NCBI GenBank assembly: GCA_050084985.1
Contig: JBITNC010000001.1
Coordinates: 69,316,001 to 69,380,000 of the forward strand
Direction: 5' to 3'
Length of the DNA: 64,000 bases
DNA from: Nageia nagi
Taxonomy: Eukaryota > Pinophyta
This document shows positions 33,708 to 44,789 of this stretch, in pieces. Positions within the stretch are counted from its first letter, which is position 1. Each line of letters opens with the position of its first letter. The notes under the pieces are model-generated. The model was not told the DNA's origin. It saw only the letters and a list, made by a program, of their open reading frames with translations, and did no database searches. The translations under genes and the position numbers were made by a program.

Positions 33708-36700
33708 ATGTTTTCGGATAAATCTGGTCTGGGATATGAACAAGGACAATCTTCCAGTAACAAAAAGGAGGAAAACATAGAAGAAACCAAGAAAAAGGAA
33801 GGTAGCTCAGAACTGAAGGATGATGGCTTCACTCAAGTGCATTCCAGAAGAAGACCTTATGTAGGACAAAGAAGAACTCAGCAACGTAACAGTTACATCC
33901 ATTCCTTCAATGGATACTGTTTCAAATGCAATGCGTATGGGCATAAAATTTCTGAGTGTAAGTACAATATCAAACCAAGAACCTTTGTTACGAGGAATGC
34001 ATTTGGTCCATTAATGGAGTATCCTGTTAAGTGTTACAACTGTCGTAAATATGGACACATTGCCAGATTCTGCAGAGTTAATCACGGCATGAGATTCTTC
34101 CCACGGAGACAATTTCCTCCCGTAAGACAGAATAAACAGTTTCAGCGCAGTCTTCCACAGAAAGAAGAAAAGTGTAATAAGAAACAAGGAGCTGAAACAA
34201 AAGTTAAACAGGTCTGGAAAGAAAAGGGGAAACTCAAAAAGGACAAAGAGTCTTTAATCGTTCAAACTGCATTGAAAGCTCAAGACAAACCTTCACCATG
34301 GATATTAGACAGCGGATGCTCAAGTCACATGACAGGTGACAAAAAGAAATTCCAAAAACTACAAGAATATGAAGGTGGGTCAGTTAGATTTGGAAACAAT
34401 GATGGAGCACAGATTATCGGCAAAGGGACAGTCAAGATAAATGATGGCAACATCAGATCCGAAGAGGTATTGTTTGTTGTGGGACTGAGGCATAATTTGT
34501 TAAGCGTCAGTCAAATATGCGACAAAGGACATGATGTAATCTTCAAAAAGCATGGTTGTGAGATCCGAAGGGCAAACAGTGGAAGACTTATAGCAGTCGG
34601 TACAAGAACCAGCGGGAATTTATACACTTATCAGATGTTTCAGAAGGATCATGTCTTTTAGGCAAGGAGAGTGATGATTGGCTATGGCATAAGAGATTGG
34701 GACACATCGGTTTTAAGAACTTGATGAACATTTGTTCCAAAAGAGCGGTAAGAGATATGCCCAGCATCAGCACTCCAGCAAATGATATCTGTGATTCATG
34801 CCAAAAGGGAAAGCAAACACGGACAAAGTTCAAAGTAAAAGAATATCACACAAGCAAACCATTGGAGATCGTTCACACCGACTTATGTGGACCAATGAGA
34901 ACACAAAGCTTCAATGGAGATAAGTATTTTATTCTATTCATTGATGATTATTCAAGAATGACTTGGGTGCAATTCTTGAAACATAAATCTAAAGCTTTTG
35001 AAATGTTCAAAGCATTTAAAAACCAAGTAGAAAATCAAATGGAAAGGAAAATTAAATGTCTTCGCTCAGACAGGGGAGGTGAGTTCACCTCTGATGAGTT
35101 TAATGAGTTTTGCATACACCATGGAATAAAAAGGCAATTCTCTGTAGCCAGAACTCCACAACAAAATGGAGTTGTTGAAAGGAAAAATAGAACTGTACAA
35201 GAAATGGCTCGAACCATGCTGATAGAAAGCAAGGTCGCTGATAAGTTTTGGAAAGAAGCAGTGCATACTGCAGTACACATTCAAAATAGATGCATGATGC
35301 GACCACATGAGGACAGAACACCATATGAATTATGGTTTGGAAGAAGAGCTACAGTAAGGCATTTCAGGATCTTTGGCAGTAAATGCTACATCAAAAGAAT
35401 AGAAGAAAATTTAGGAAAGTTTGAGGACAGATCAGACGAAGGTATCTTTCTTGGCTATTCTTCGAAGAGCAAAGCGTACAGGTGCTACAATAAAAGGACA
35501 AAAACAATTGTTGATAGTGCTGATGTTCGTGTTGATGAGCAAAGAAATCTTCCCAAGAGAAATGATGATGAAAATCTTCCTGACTATCAAGATTCAATTG
35601 AAGAAGACGAGCAGAAGAAAAACAAATCTAAGTCTACCGTACAGCAATCACAAGGAAAGAAACCAGAAGACTCAAATCCGCCAAGTAACCCAGATAATGA
35701 TTCAGAGAATGAGGCGGAAGAAGATGAACATTCAAAAACTCCACCAAAGAGATGGCACAAGGATCATCCACAAGAACAAATTATCGGTGAGTTTCAGACA
35801 GGCATTCAAACTCGCAGAGGGGTCTCACACACCTACTCTCTCCTGTCCAGCATAGAGCCCAAGAATGTCTCAGAAGCCAGCCAAGATGAAAGCTGGATGA
35901 GAGCAATGGAGAAAGAACTCACTCAGATTGAAAAGAATGAAACATGGGAACTCGTTCCCAGACCAGCCAACAAAAATGTGATTGGCACAAAGTGGGTCTT
36001 TCGTAATAAGATGAATGAAGAAGGGAAAGTGATTCGAAATAAAGCTAGACTTGTTTGCAAGGGATATGCTCAAGTTGAAGGGATTGACTTTGAAGAAACC
36101 TTTGCACCAGTAGCCAGATTAGAAGCCATTCGCATGTTTTTAGCCTTTGCAGTGTATAAAGACTTCACAGTGTATCAAATGGATGTAAAATCAGCCTTTC
36201 TAAATGGCAAAATTGAAGAAGAAGTCTATGTTGAACAGCCAGATGGTTTCCAATTGGGAGAGGATCCTAATCTGGTATGCAAACTAAAGAAGGCTCTGTA
36301 TGGTTTGAAACAGGCACCCCGAGCATGGTACTCCAGACTTGATGCATATCTTCAGCAGCAAGGCTTTAGAAAAGGGAGAGTGGATAGCAATCTATACATT
36401 AAATCAGAAAAAGGAAATCAGCTAATCGTTGTTGTCTATGTAGATGATATAATTTTTGGAGGAAGCAAGAATGAGCTGTGTAAACATCTTGCCGACAACA
36501 TGCAAACAGAATTTGAAATGTCCATGATAGGTGAGCTTGCATTCTTTCTTGGCCTGCAAATCAATCAGTTGAAGAATGGCATGTTCATTTCTCAAACCAA
36601 ATATGTTAAGGAGATGCTGAAGAAGTTCACTATGGAAGACTGTAAACCTGTGAGCACTCCTATGACAACAGGCTGCAAATTAAGCAAGAATGACAAAGCA

Positions 36701-37390
36701 CCAACAGTAGATCAAACACAGTACAGGTCAATGATAGGAAGTTTGTTATATTTGACAGCTACTAGACCAGACATTCTTCAAGCTGTATGTATGGTTGCTC
36801 GATTTCAAGAAAATCCCAAAGAGACCCATGTTACTGCAGTAAAGAGAATTTTCAGATACCTCAAAGGAACAGTAGAATATGGCTTATGGTATCCCAGAGG
36901 AAAGAACTTTACACTTACTGCTTTTTCAGATGCAGACTGGGCAGGATGCGTGGATGATAGGAAGAGCACCAGCGGAGGAGCATTTTATTTGGGTAATAAT
37001 CTTGTTGGCTGGCACAGTAAAAAGCAAGACTCTGTATCTCTATCTACAGCAGAAGCAGAGTATATAGCAGCTACTTCTTGCTGCACACAGCTTCTATGGA
37101 TGAAGCAGATGCTCAATGATTTTGGTATACAGATTAATGAGCCCATAACAATTCAGTGTGATAACAAAAGTGCAATCAATATTTCCAAAAATCCCGTTAT
37201 GCACTCACGCACAAAGCATATTGCAATCAGATATCACTTTCTCAAAGAAAAAGTGGCGCAAGGAGAAGTACAGTTAGACTTTGTCCCAACCACAGAGCAA
37301 GTAGCCGACATTTTTACAAAGCCCTTGTCCAAGGACGTCTTCGAATATCTTCGAACCAAGCTAGGAGTTGCTGTCTTGCCCAAGTATTAG
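33708..37390 (+). pseudogene. Copia pol, internal 1 (broken by one frameshift)
   Basis: The sequence matches pol of internal 2, but one C is missing near 34627 (TACACTTATC against TACACCTTATC). The first open part (33708-34661, 317 aa) holds two CCHC knuckles and the protease motif [11 protein letters not shown]. The second (open from 34697 on) holds integrase, RT and RNase H up to TAG at 37388-37390. The break falls between protease and the integrase zinc region. Apart from this indel the protein is the same as copy 2 as far as I can read, so the lesion is recent, or it may be a sequencing error beside CC. Confidence 0.9.
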
Positions 37391-37396
37391 CTAGCT

Positions 37397-37602
37397 CTGA
37401 ACGTCGCCTTCTCAGGGGGAGTACTTATTTTTTCTTTTCTATATCCAATGTTCACTCCTAATTTCCTGAGAATGTAGTGTATGGACTCAGGGGGAGTCTG
37501 TAAATGCCCTTTGTTATTGTTGACAAAGGGGGAGAAGTGTCCTGAATTTGGTATCTGATCAAGTGGTGTTAATGGTGTTGCCAACAATTCCAAAGGGGGA
37601 GA
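37397..37602 (+). other. 3' leader with repeated G-rich tracts and PPT
   Basis: Between the pol stop and LTR2, four purine tracts recur: TCAGGGGGAGT (about 37413), TCAGGGGGAGT (about 37488), CAAAGGGGGAGA (about 37525) and AAAGGGGGAGA (37592-37602). Only the last abuts the LTR and is the expected plus-strand primer. The others may be extra polypurine-like sites. The same layout recurs at 44583-44788. Confidence 0.7.
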
Positions 37603-37603
37603 T

Positions 37604-39436
37604 TGTTGAAGTATGTGTGACTGAGAAGTGTGATTGTAATTGTTGTCAACAAGATATTGATCAGGTTCCGGAGGATTAACTAAGTTCTGGAAGTGAAGAG
37701 AGACTGTTTGATCGGGTTCCGGAGGTTTAACTGGGTTCCGGAAGTTTGACTATGTTCCAGAAGAGAAGAGTGACTGTAGTGATTGAGTTCCAGACGTTTA
37801 ACTAAGTTCCGGAAGAGAAGTGTGATTGGTCGGGTTCCAGAGGATTGACCGAGATGACGTCAACGATTTCGGGCTTTCACTTAGAACCGGGATCCGGAAG
37901 AAATGAGGTCAGCAAAGAGTGATAAAAGAGTCCGGAGATAAAAGTCCGGAAATGATGACATCATGAGGAAAGAGTTATACTCTGTTTCCGGAGTCCGGAA
38001 GTGATGACATCATGATGCAGAGTTCAAAAGTCCGGAGGTCAAGGTCCGGAGACAAAAGTCCGGAGGTCAAGGTCCGGAGATAAAGATCCGGAGATACACG
38101 TTCGGAGGTAAAGGTCCGGAGATAAAATCCGGAGATACACGTCCGAAGATAAAAGTCCGAAAATGATGACATCATGCGAGAAGCGTCTTACTCTATTTCC
38201 GGAGTCCGGAGAACGATGACATCACGATGTATACAGAAAACATCCGGTAAGCTAGGAAAGAGTCCGGAACAATCAGAAATACCATTATGAAGGAGAAAAG
38301 AGTCCGAAATCGTAAGAAATACCATAATGAAGAATAAAAGAGTCCGAAATTAGCTGAAATCCGTGGAGAAAGAAGTATACCTATCTAAACAGCTCCGTTT
38401 GAGAAATAGAAGCGTTCGTCAGTTACAAACAAGGATTATTTTGATAACGTATAATGGTAGGAACAGTTTCCTGGAGTGTTCTTGATGCGTAACGGTTAAG
38501 TACAGGAATGATGTGAAGAATGGATAAAAAGAAAAGGAGCAGAGAGTTGCAGCGGGGATCAGAAGAGTAGAAGTAATAAGTGCACAGCTCGAGGAGAGAA
38601 GTAGCTGAGATTGCACAGCTTGAGAATAATGCAAGTAATGAGTGCACAGCTCGAGGAGAGAAGAAGCTGAGATTGCACAGCTGGAGGACAATGCAAGTTA
38701 TGATTGCACAGCTCGAGGAGAAAGGAAGTTATGAGTGCACAGCTCGAGGAAAGTGGTAGTTGCGGTTTCACAGCTCAAGGAGAAGTGAAGCAGGTAATGG
38801 GATATGCAGATATAAGAGTTGGTTTCTCGGTGTAATAGGTAAGGGGTGAATAGAGGCAAAGTGTGTGTGGAGTATGTGATGAGAAGTATGTGAAGTAAAG
38901 TATGCAAACGCAGGTAATTGCATGAATGTGATGAGCAGAGAAGTGAGTGAAAGCAAGTGCTGTGTGTAAAGTGAAGTATCTGAAGAGCATGAAGTGAGCA
39001 TTAGAGCTAGACCATTGAGGGTCTTCTAGAACTAAATTCTTTTCTCCCTTTTGAATGTTGTATCAAGTGGGTGCTTGATAAGTGGTAGTGGGTGCTACCC
39101 TTCACAGTTGGTGCTGTGAATGAGAGAGCTGGAGTTGGTGCTCCAAGCAGTTGGTGCTGCTATTCTCAGAGTGGTAGTTGGTGCTACCCTTCACAGTCGG
39201 TGCTGTGAATTTGTAAGCTCTCTTTTATGGCTGGATTTGGATTGGTTTCCAAGCAGTCTTGTTCGGGGATGTAGCCAATCTGGTGAACCTCGTTACATCT
39301 GGTGTTGTGTGATGTGCTGGTGTGATTGCTTAGTTTTCTCTGGTTTTTAATCTATCGTTATTTAAGAAGATTAAATTGATTATTTTTATATATACTGATT
39401 CACCCCCCCCCTCTCAGTGTCACTTGAAGTCCAACA
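37604..39436 (+). repeat. LTR2, shared middle LTR (1833 bp), apparent chimera
   Basis: It serves as 3' LTR of unit 1 and 5' LTR of unit 2. At 12 sites where LTR1 and LTR3 differ it carries the LTR3 state, the last being CTAAATTC near 39033. At the terminal poly-C tract it has nine C like LTR1, not eight like LTR3. This is what a crossover between a 3' LTR and a 5' LTR in the last ~400 bp would leave. It contains the 31-bp array (38582-38784) and the hairpin run (39009-39252). Confidence 0.95.
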
Positions 39437-39438
39437 AT

Positions 39439-39451
39439 TGGTATCAGAGCC
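39439..39451 (+). other. Primer-binding site, internal 2
   Basis: TGGTATCAGAGCC lies two bases after LTR2, identical to the site in internal 1. Confidence 0.95.
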
Positions 39452-39500
39452 AAGTTCCTAAGTAGGCTATAACAGCTAAGGAGATCCGGATAGTGGCACT

Positions 39501-40643
39501 ATGGCAAGCGGAGAAGGTTTCTCATCTAACAAGGCACCGCTCTTTGATGGAACCAATTATGGGTTCTGGAAAATCCGAATGAAGACTTATCTCAGTGCAT
39601 TGGGTTTTGGTACTTGGGATGCCGTTAAAAGGGGTTACACTCCTCCCCCTACAGGTCCACAAGATGAAGCAGAAAGAAAGGCTTTTGAATATGATGCCAA
39701 AGCAAGAAACGCTCTAATGTGTGGTCTTGTGGACAGCGAACTAGTAAAAGTTATGGCATGCAAGTCTGCTAAAGAAATATGGAATAAATTGAAAAGCATT
39801 CACGAAGGAGATGACAAAGTCAAAGAAGCAAAACTCCAAACACATAGAGCTCAATTCGAAGGTCTAAAGATGAATGAAGATGAAACCATCGAAGCCTACA
39901 TGCTAAGAGTAAATGAAATTACTAATGCGATCAGAGGCCTTGGAGAAGAGATTGAAGATCATGTCATCGTAAAAAAGGTACTGCGATCTCTCACATCTCG
40001 CTTTGACTCAAAAGTGTCTGCTATTGAAGAAGCGAAAAATTTGAAAACTTTTAGCATGGATGAATTGCATGGATCGCTAACTGCTTATGAAATGAGGATC
40101 GGAAAAATAAAACATTCAAAAAAGGAAGCAGCGTTTAAAACCTGTAGCAGTACCAAAGCCAAAGTAGATACTGACGATGAGGAACAATCAGATGAAGCAG
40201 AAGCAAACTTCATCAGAAAGCTAAAAAGGGGAAAAGGTAAGTATAAAGGCAAACTGCCTTTTAAATGTTTTAATTGCGGTGGTATTGGTCATTTTATCTC
40301 AAAGTGTCCATATAGAAAATCTGATAAAGATGATCAAGAATCGTATTTTGAGAAAAACCGCAAGATGAAATCTCAGGCTCGAAATAGAAAGTCAAATAGA
40401 CAGAGCCTCTTATCTAAAAATGAAGGCTCCACTAGTGATGATTCCAGTAACGAATCAGAAAAGGAATACAATGAGTCATTGTTTATGGCATTTGAAGAAA
40501 AACTGAATGTAAATAATCAAAATGACCAAAAACATAAGAAGGAAGAGACAGATGAAGAAGATGACTGTGAGATTGAGATTGACATTGAAGAAGAACTAAT
40601 GACAGCATTGAATGAATTGAATAAAGAAGTAAAGAAAATATAG
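39501..40643 (+). CDS. Copia gag, internal 2 (380 aa, ends at TAG)
   Basis: This is the gag protein of the Copia element, with the same start and domains as the internal-1 gag: UBN2-type capsid part, CCHC knuckle near residue 256, basic then acidic C-terminus. It ends at TAG 40641-40643. Gag and pol share one frame here: from 40644 to the first pol Met at 40893 the frame is fully open and encodes a charged, probably coiled-coil stretch (for example [14 protein letters not shown]). So one TAG is all that separates gag from pol. Whether the TAG is read through, is a decay mutation, or reflects paired indels in the A-rich stretch cannot be decided here. Confidence 0.92.
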   Translation: MASGEGFSSNKAPLFDGTNYGFWKIRMKTYLSALGFGTWDAVKRGYTPPPTGPQDEAERKAFEYDAKARNALMCGLVDSELVKVMACKSAKEIWNKLKSIHEGDDKVKEAKLQTHRAQFEGLKMNEDETIEAYMLRVNEITNAIRGLGEEIEDHVIVKKVLRSLTSRFDSKVSAIEEAKNLKTFSMDELHGSLTAYEMRIGKIKHSKKEAAFKTCSSTKAKVDTDDEEQSDEAEANFIRKLKRGKGKYKGKLPFKCFNCGGIGHFISKCPYRKSDKDDQESYFEKNRKMKSQARNRKSNRQSLLSKNEGSTSDDSSNESEKEYNESLFMAFEEKLNVNNQNDQKHKKEETDEEDDCEIEIDIEEELMTALNELNKEVKKI

Positions 40644-40892
40644 ATACTCTCAAAAAGGTATGATGATGCAAGTACTACTGTAGAAAACCTAAAAATAGAA
40701 GTCGAAGAATCCAAGAGGATAAATGAGAGTTTAGAGGAACAGCTTCTCGAGAAAGTTAAGAATTGTAGTAAGCTCGAAGAAGAAATAACCGGGCTACGTA
40801 TACAACTAGAGGAAGTAACCAAGAAAATCAGTTCCTTTGAATATCTAGAAGGAAGGTCGACCAAACTTAGTGAAATCATCAACAGTCAAAGA

Positions 40893-43800
40893 ATGTTTTC
40901 GGATAAATCTGGTCTGGGATATGAACAAGGACAATCTTCCAGTAACAAAAAGGAGGAAAACATAGAAGAAACCAAGAAAAAGGAAGGTAGCTCAGAACTG
41001 AAGGATGATGGCTTCACTCAAGTGCATTCCAGAAGAAGACCTTATGTAGGACAAAGAAGAACTCAGCAACGTAACAGTTACATCCATTCCTTCAATGGAT
41101 ACTGTTTCAAATGCAATGCGTATGGGCATAAAATTTCTGAGTGTAAGTACAATATCAAACCAAGAACCTTTGTTACGAGGAATGCATTTGGTCCATTAAT
41201 GGAGTATCCTGTTAAGTGTTACAACTGTCGTAAATATGGACACATTGCCAGATTCTGCAGAGTTAATCACGGCATGAGATTCTTCCCACGGAGACAATTT
41301 CCTCCCGTAAGACAGAATAAACAGTTTCAGCGCAGTCTTCCACAGAAAGAAGAAAAGTGTAATAAGAAACAAGGAGCTGAAACAAAAGTTAAACAGGTCT
41401 GGAAAGAAAAGGGGAAACTCAAAAAGGACAAAGAGTCTTTAATCGTTCAAACTGCATTGAAAGCTCAAGACAAACCTTCACCATGGATATTAGACAGCGG
41501 ATGCTCAAGTCACATGACAGGTGACAAAAAGAAATTCCAAAAACTACAAGAATATGAAGGTGGGTCAGTTAGATTTGGAAACAATGATGGAGCACAGATT
41601 ATCGGCAAAGGGACAGTCAAGATAAATGATGGCAACATCAGATCCGAAGAGGTATTGTTTGTTGTGGGACTGAGGCATAATTTGTTAAGCGTCAGTCAAA
41701 TATGCGACAAAGGACATGATGTAATCTTCAAAAAGCATGGTTGTGAGATCCGAAGGGCAAACAGTGGAAGACTTATAGCAGTCGGTACAAGAACCAGCGG
41801 GAATTTATACACCTTATCAGATGTTTCAGAAGGATCATGTCTTTTAGGCAAGGAGAGTGATGATTGGCTATGGCATAAGAGATTGGGACACATCGGTTTT
41901 AAGAACTTGATGAACATTTGTTCCAAAAGAGCGGTAAGAGATATGCCCAGCATCAGCACTCCAGCAAATGATATCTGTGATTCATGCCAAAAGGGAAAGC
42001 AAACACGGACAAAGTTCAAAGTAAAAGAATATCACACAAGCAAACCATTGGAGATCGTTCACACCGACTTATGTGGACCAATGAGAACACAAAGCTTCAA
42101 TGGAGATAAGTATTTTATTCTATTCATTGATGATTATTCAAGAATGACTTGGGTGCAATTCTTGAAACATAAATCTAAAGCTTTTGAAATGTTCAAAGCA
42201 TTTAAAAACCAAGTAGAAAATCAAATGGAAAGGAAAATTAAATGTCTTCGCTCAGACAGGGGAGGTGAGTTCACCTCTGATGAGTTTAATGAGTTTTGCA
42301 TACACCATGGAATAAAAAGGCAATTCTCTGTAGCCAGAACTCCACAACAAAATGGAGTTGTTGAAAGGAAAAATAGAACTGTACAAGAAATGGCTCGAAC
42401 CATGCTGATAGAAAGCAAGGTCGCTGATAAGTTTTGGAAAGAAGCAGTGCATACTGCAGTACACATTCAAAATAGATGCATGATGCGACCACATGAGGAC
42501 AGAACACCATATGAATTATGGTTTGGAAGAAGAGCTACAGTAAGGCATTTCAGGATCTTTGGCAGTAAATGCTACATCAAAAGAATAGAAGAAAATTTAG
42601 GAAAGTTTGAGGACAGATCAGACGAAGGTATCTTTCTTGGCTATTCTTCGAAGAGCAAAGCGTACAGGTGCTACAATAAAAGGACAAAAACAATTGTTGA
42701 TAGTGCTGATGTTCGTGTTGATGAGCAAAGAAATCTTCCCAAGAGAAATGATGATGAAAATCTTCCTGACTATCAAGATTCAATTGAAGAAGACGAGCAG
42801 AAGAAAAACAAATCTAAGTCTACCGTACAGCAATCACAAGGAAAGAAACCAGAAGACTCAAATCCGCCAAGTAACCCAGATAATGATTCAGAGAATGAGG
42901 CGGAAGAAGATGAACATTCAAAAACTCCACCAAAGAGATGGCACAAGGATCATCCACAAGAACAAATTATCGGTGAGTTTCAGACAGGCATTCAAACTCG
43001 CAGAGGGGTCTCACACACCTACTCTCTCCTGTCCAGCATAGAGCCCAAGAATGTCTCAGAAGCCAGCCAAGATGAAAGCTGGATGAGAGCAATGGAGAAA
43101 GAACTCACTCAGATTGAAAAGAATGAAACATGGGAACTCGTTCCCAGACCAGCCAACAAAAATGTGATTGGCACAAAGTGGGTCTTTCGTAATAAGATGA
43201 ATGAAGAAGGGAAAGTGATTCGAAATAAAGCTAGACTTGTTTGCAAGGGATATGCTCAAGTTGAAGGGATTGACTTTGAAGAAACCTTTGCACCAGTAGC
43301 CAGATTAGAAGCCATTCGCATGTTTTTAGCCTTTGCAGTGTATAAAGACTTCACAGTGTATCAAATGGATGTAAAATCAGCCTTTCTAAATGGCAAAATT
43401 GAAGAAGAAGTCTATGTTGAACAGCCAGATGGTTTCCAATTGGGAGAGGATCCTAATCTGGTATGCAAACTAAAGAAGGCTCTGTATGGTTTGAAACAGG
43501 CACCCCGAGCATGGTACTCCAGACTTGATGCATATCTTCAGCAGCAAGGCTTTAGAAAAGGGAGAGTGGATAGCAATCTATACATTAAATCAGAAAAAGG
43601 AAATCAGCTAATCGTTGTTGTCTATGTAGATGATATAATTTTTGGAGGAAGCAAGAATGAGCTGTGTAAACATCTTGCCGACAACATGCAAACAGAATTT
43701 GAAATGTCCATGATAGGTGAGCTTGCATTCTTTCTTGGCCTGCAAATCAATCAGTTGAAGAATGGCATGTTCATTTCTCAAACCAAATATGTTAAGGAGA

Positions 43801-44576
43801 TGCTGAAGAAGTTCACTATGGAAGACTGTAAACCTGTGAGCACTCCTATGACAACAGGCTGCAAATTAAGCAAGAATGACAAAGCACCAACAGTAGATCA
43901 AACACAGTACAGGTCAATGATAGGAAGTTTGTTATATTTGACAGCTACTAGACCAGACATTCTTCAAGCTGTATGTATGGTTGCTCGATTTCAAGAAAAT
44001 CCCAAAGAGACCCATGTTACTGCAGTAAAGAGAATTTTCAGATACCTCAAAGGAACAGTAGAATATGGCTTATGGTATCCCAGAGGAAAGAACTTTACAC
44101 TTACTGCTTTTTCAGATGCAGACTGGGCAGGATGCGTGGATGATAGGAAGAGCACCAGCGGAGGAGCATTTTATTTGGGTAATAATCTTGTTGGCTGGCA
44201 CAGTAAAAAGCAAGACTCTGTATCTCTATCTACAGCAGAAGCAGAGTATATAGCAGCTACTTCTTGCTGCACACAGCTTCTATGGATGAAGCAGATGCTC
44301 AATGATTTTGGTATACAGATTAATGAGCCCATAACAATTCAGTGTGATAACAAAAGTGCAATCAATATTTCCAAAAATCCCGTTATGCACTCACGCACAA
44401 AGCATATTGCAATCAGATATCACTTTCTCAAAGAAAAAGTGGCGCAAGGAGAAGTACAGTTAGACTTTGTCCCAACCACAGAGCAAGTAGCCGACATTTT
44501 TACAAAGCCCTTGTCCAAGGACGTCTTCGAATATCTTCGAACCAAGCTAGGAGTTGCTGTCTTGCCCAAGTATTAG
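40893..44576 (+). CDS. Copia pol polyprotein, internal 2 (1227 aa, intact)
   Basis: It processes and copies the element: protease, integrase, reverse transcriptase, RNase H. Approximate residues: CCHC knuckles near 71 ([14 protein letters not shown]) and 109 ([14 protein letters not shown]); protease [11 protein letters not shown] near 198; integrase HHCC zinc region 327-365 ([17 protein letters not shown]); catalytic D near 390 (HTDLCGPM), D near 454 (SDRGGEF) and E near 491 ([10 protein letters not shown]). RT begins near 744, with [11 protein letters not shown] near 823 and the YVDD active site near 911. RNase H has SDADWAG near 1074, TAEAEY near 1115 and CDNKSAI near 1150. The frame is open upstream to 40644. 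All catalytic residues I can check are present. SIRE- or Tork-like affinity is uncertain. Confidence 0.95.
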   Translation: MFSDKSGLGYEQGQSSSNKKEENIEETKKKEGSSELKDDGFTQVHSRRRPYVGQRRTQQRNSYIHSFNGYCFKCNAYGHKISECKYNIKPRTFVTRNAFGPLMEYPVKCYNCRKYGHIARFCRVNHGMRFFPRRQFPPVRQNKQFQRSLPQKEEKCNKKQGAETKVKQVWKEKGKLKKDKESLIVQTALKAQDKPSPWILDSGCSSHMTGDKKKFQKLQEYEGGSVRFGNNDGAQIIGKGTVKINDGNIRSEEVLFVVGLRHNLLSVSQICDKGHDVIFKKHGCEIRRANSGRLIAVGTRTSGNLYTLSDVSEGSCLLGKESDDWLWHKRLGHIGFKNLMNICSKRAVRDMPSISTPANDICDSCQKGKQTRTKFKVKEYHTSKPLEIVHTDLCGPMRTQSFNGDKYFILFIDDYSRMTWVQFLKHKSKAFEMFKAFKNQVENQMERKIKCLRSDRGGEFTSDEFNEFCIHHGIKRQFSVARTPQQNGVVERKNRTVQEMARTMLIESKVADKFWKEAVHTAVHIQNRCMMRPHEDRTPYELWFGRRATVRHFRIFGSKCYIKRIEENLGKFEDRSDEGIFLGYSSKSKAYRCYNKRTKTIVDSADVRVDEQRNLPKRNDDENLPDYQDSIEEDEQKKNKSKSTVQQSQGKKPEDSNPPSNPDNDSENEAEEDEHSKTPPKRWHKDHPQEQIIGEFQTGIQTRRGVSHTYSLLSSIEPKNVSEASQDESWMRAMEKELTQIEKNETWELVPRPANKNVIGTKWVFRNKMNEEGKVIRNKARLVCKGYAQVEGIDFEETFAPVARLEAIRMFLAFAVYKDFTVYQMDVKSAFLNGKIEEEVYVEQPDGFQLGEDPNLVCKLKKALYGLKQAPRAWYSRLDAYLQQQGFRKGRVDSNLYIKSEKGNQLIVVVYVDDIIFGGSKNELCKHLADNMQTEFEMSMIGELAFFLGLQINQLKNGMFISQTKYVKEMLKKFTMEDCKPVSTPMTTGCKLSKNDKAPTVDQTQYRSMIGSLLYLTATRPDILQAVCMVARFQENPKETHVTAVKRIFRYLKGTVEYGLWYPRGKNFTLTAFSDADWAGCVDDRKSTSGGAFYLGNNLVGWHSKKQDSVSLSTAEAEYIAATSCCTQLLWMKQMLNDFGIQINEPITIQCDNKSAINISKNPVMHSRTKHIAIRYHFLKEKVAQGEVQLDFVPTTEQVADIFTKPLSKDVFEYLRTKLGVAVLPKY

Positions 44577-44777
44577 CTAGCTCTGAACGTCGCCTTCTCA
44601 GGGGGAGTACTTATTTTTTCTTTTCTATATCCAATGTTCACTCCTAATTTCCTGAGAATGTAGTGTATGGACTCAGGGGGAGTCTGTAAATGCCCTTTGT
44701 TATTGTTGACAAAGGGGGAGAAGTGTCCTGAATTTGGTATCTGATCAAGTGGTGTTAATGGTGTTGCCAACAATTCC

Positions 44778-44788
44778 AAAGGGGGAGA
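44778..44788 (+). other. Polypurine tract, internal 2
   Basis: AAAGGGGGAGA lies one base before LTR3, identical to 37592-37602. Confidence 0.9.
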
Positions 44789-44789
44789 T

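Noticed and set aside
35421-35855. 144-aa plus-strand frame inside pol (also 42607-43041)
   Set aside because: It overlaps the real pol frame, which carries the conserved domains; it is a shadow frame.
37604-39436. Two separate Copia insertions side by side
   Set aside because: No target duplication flanks LTR2 and the units share it; one duplication brackets the whole array.
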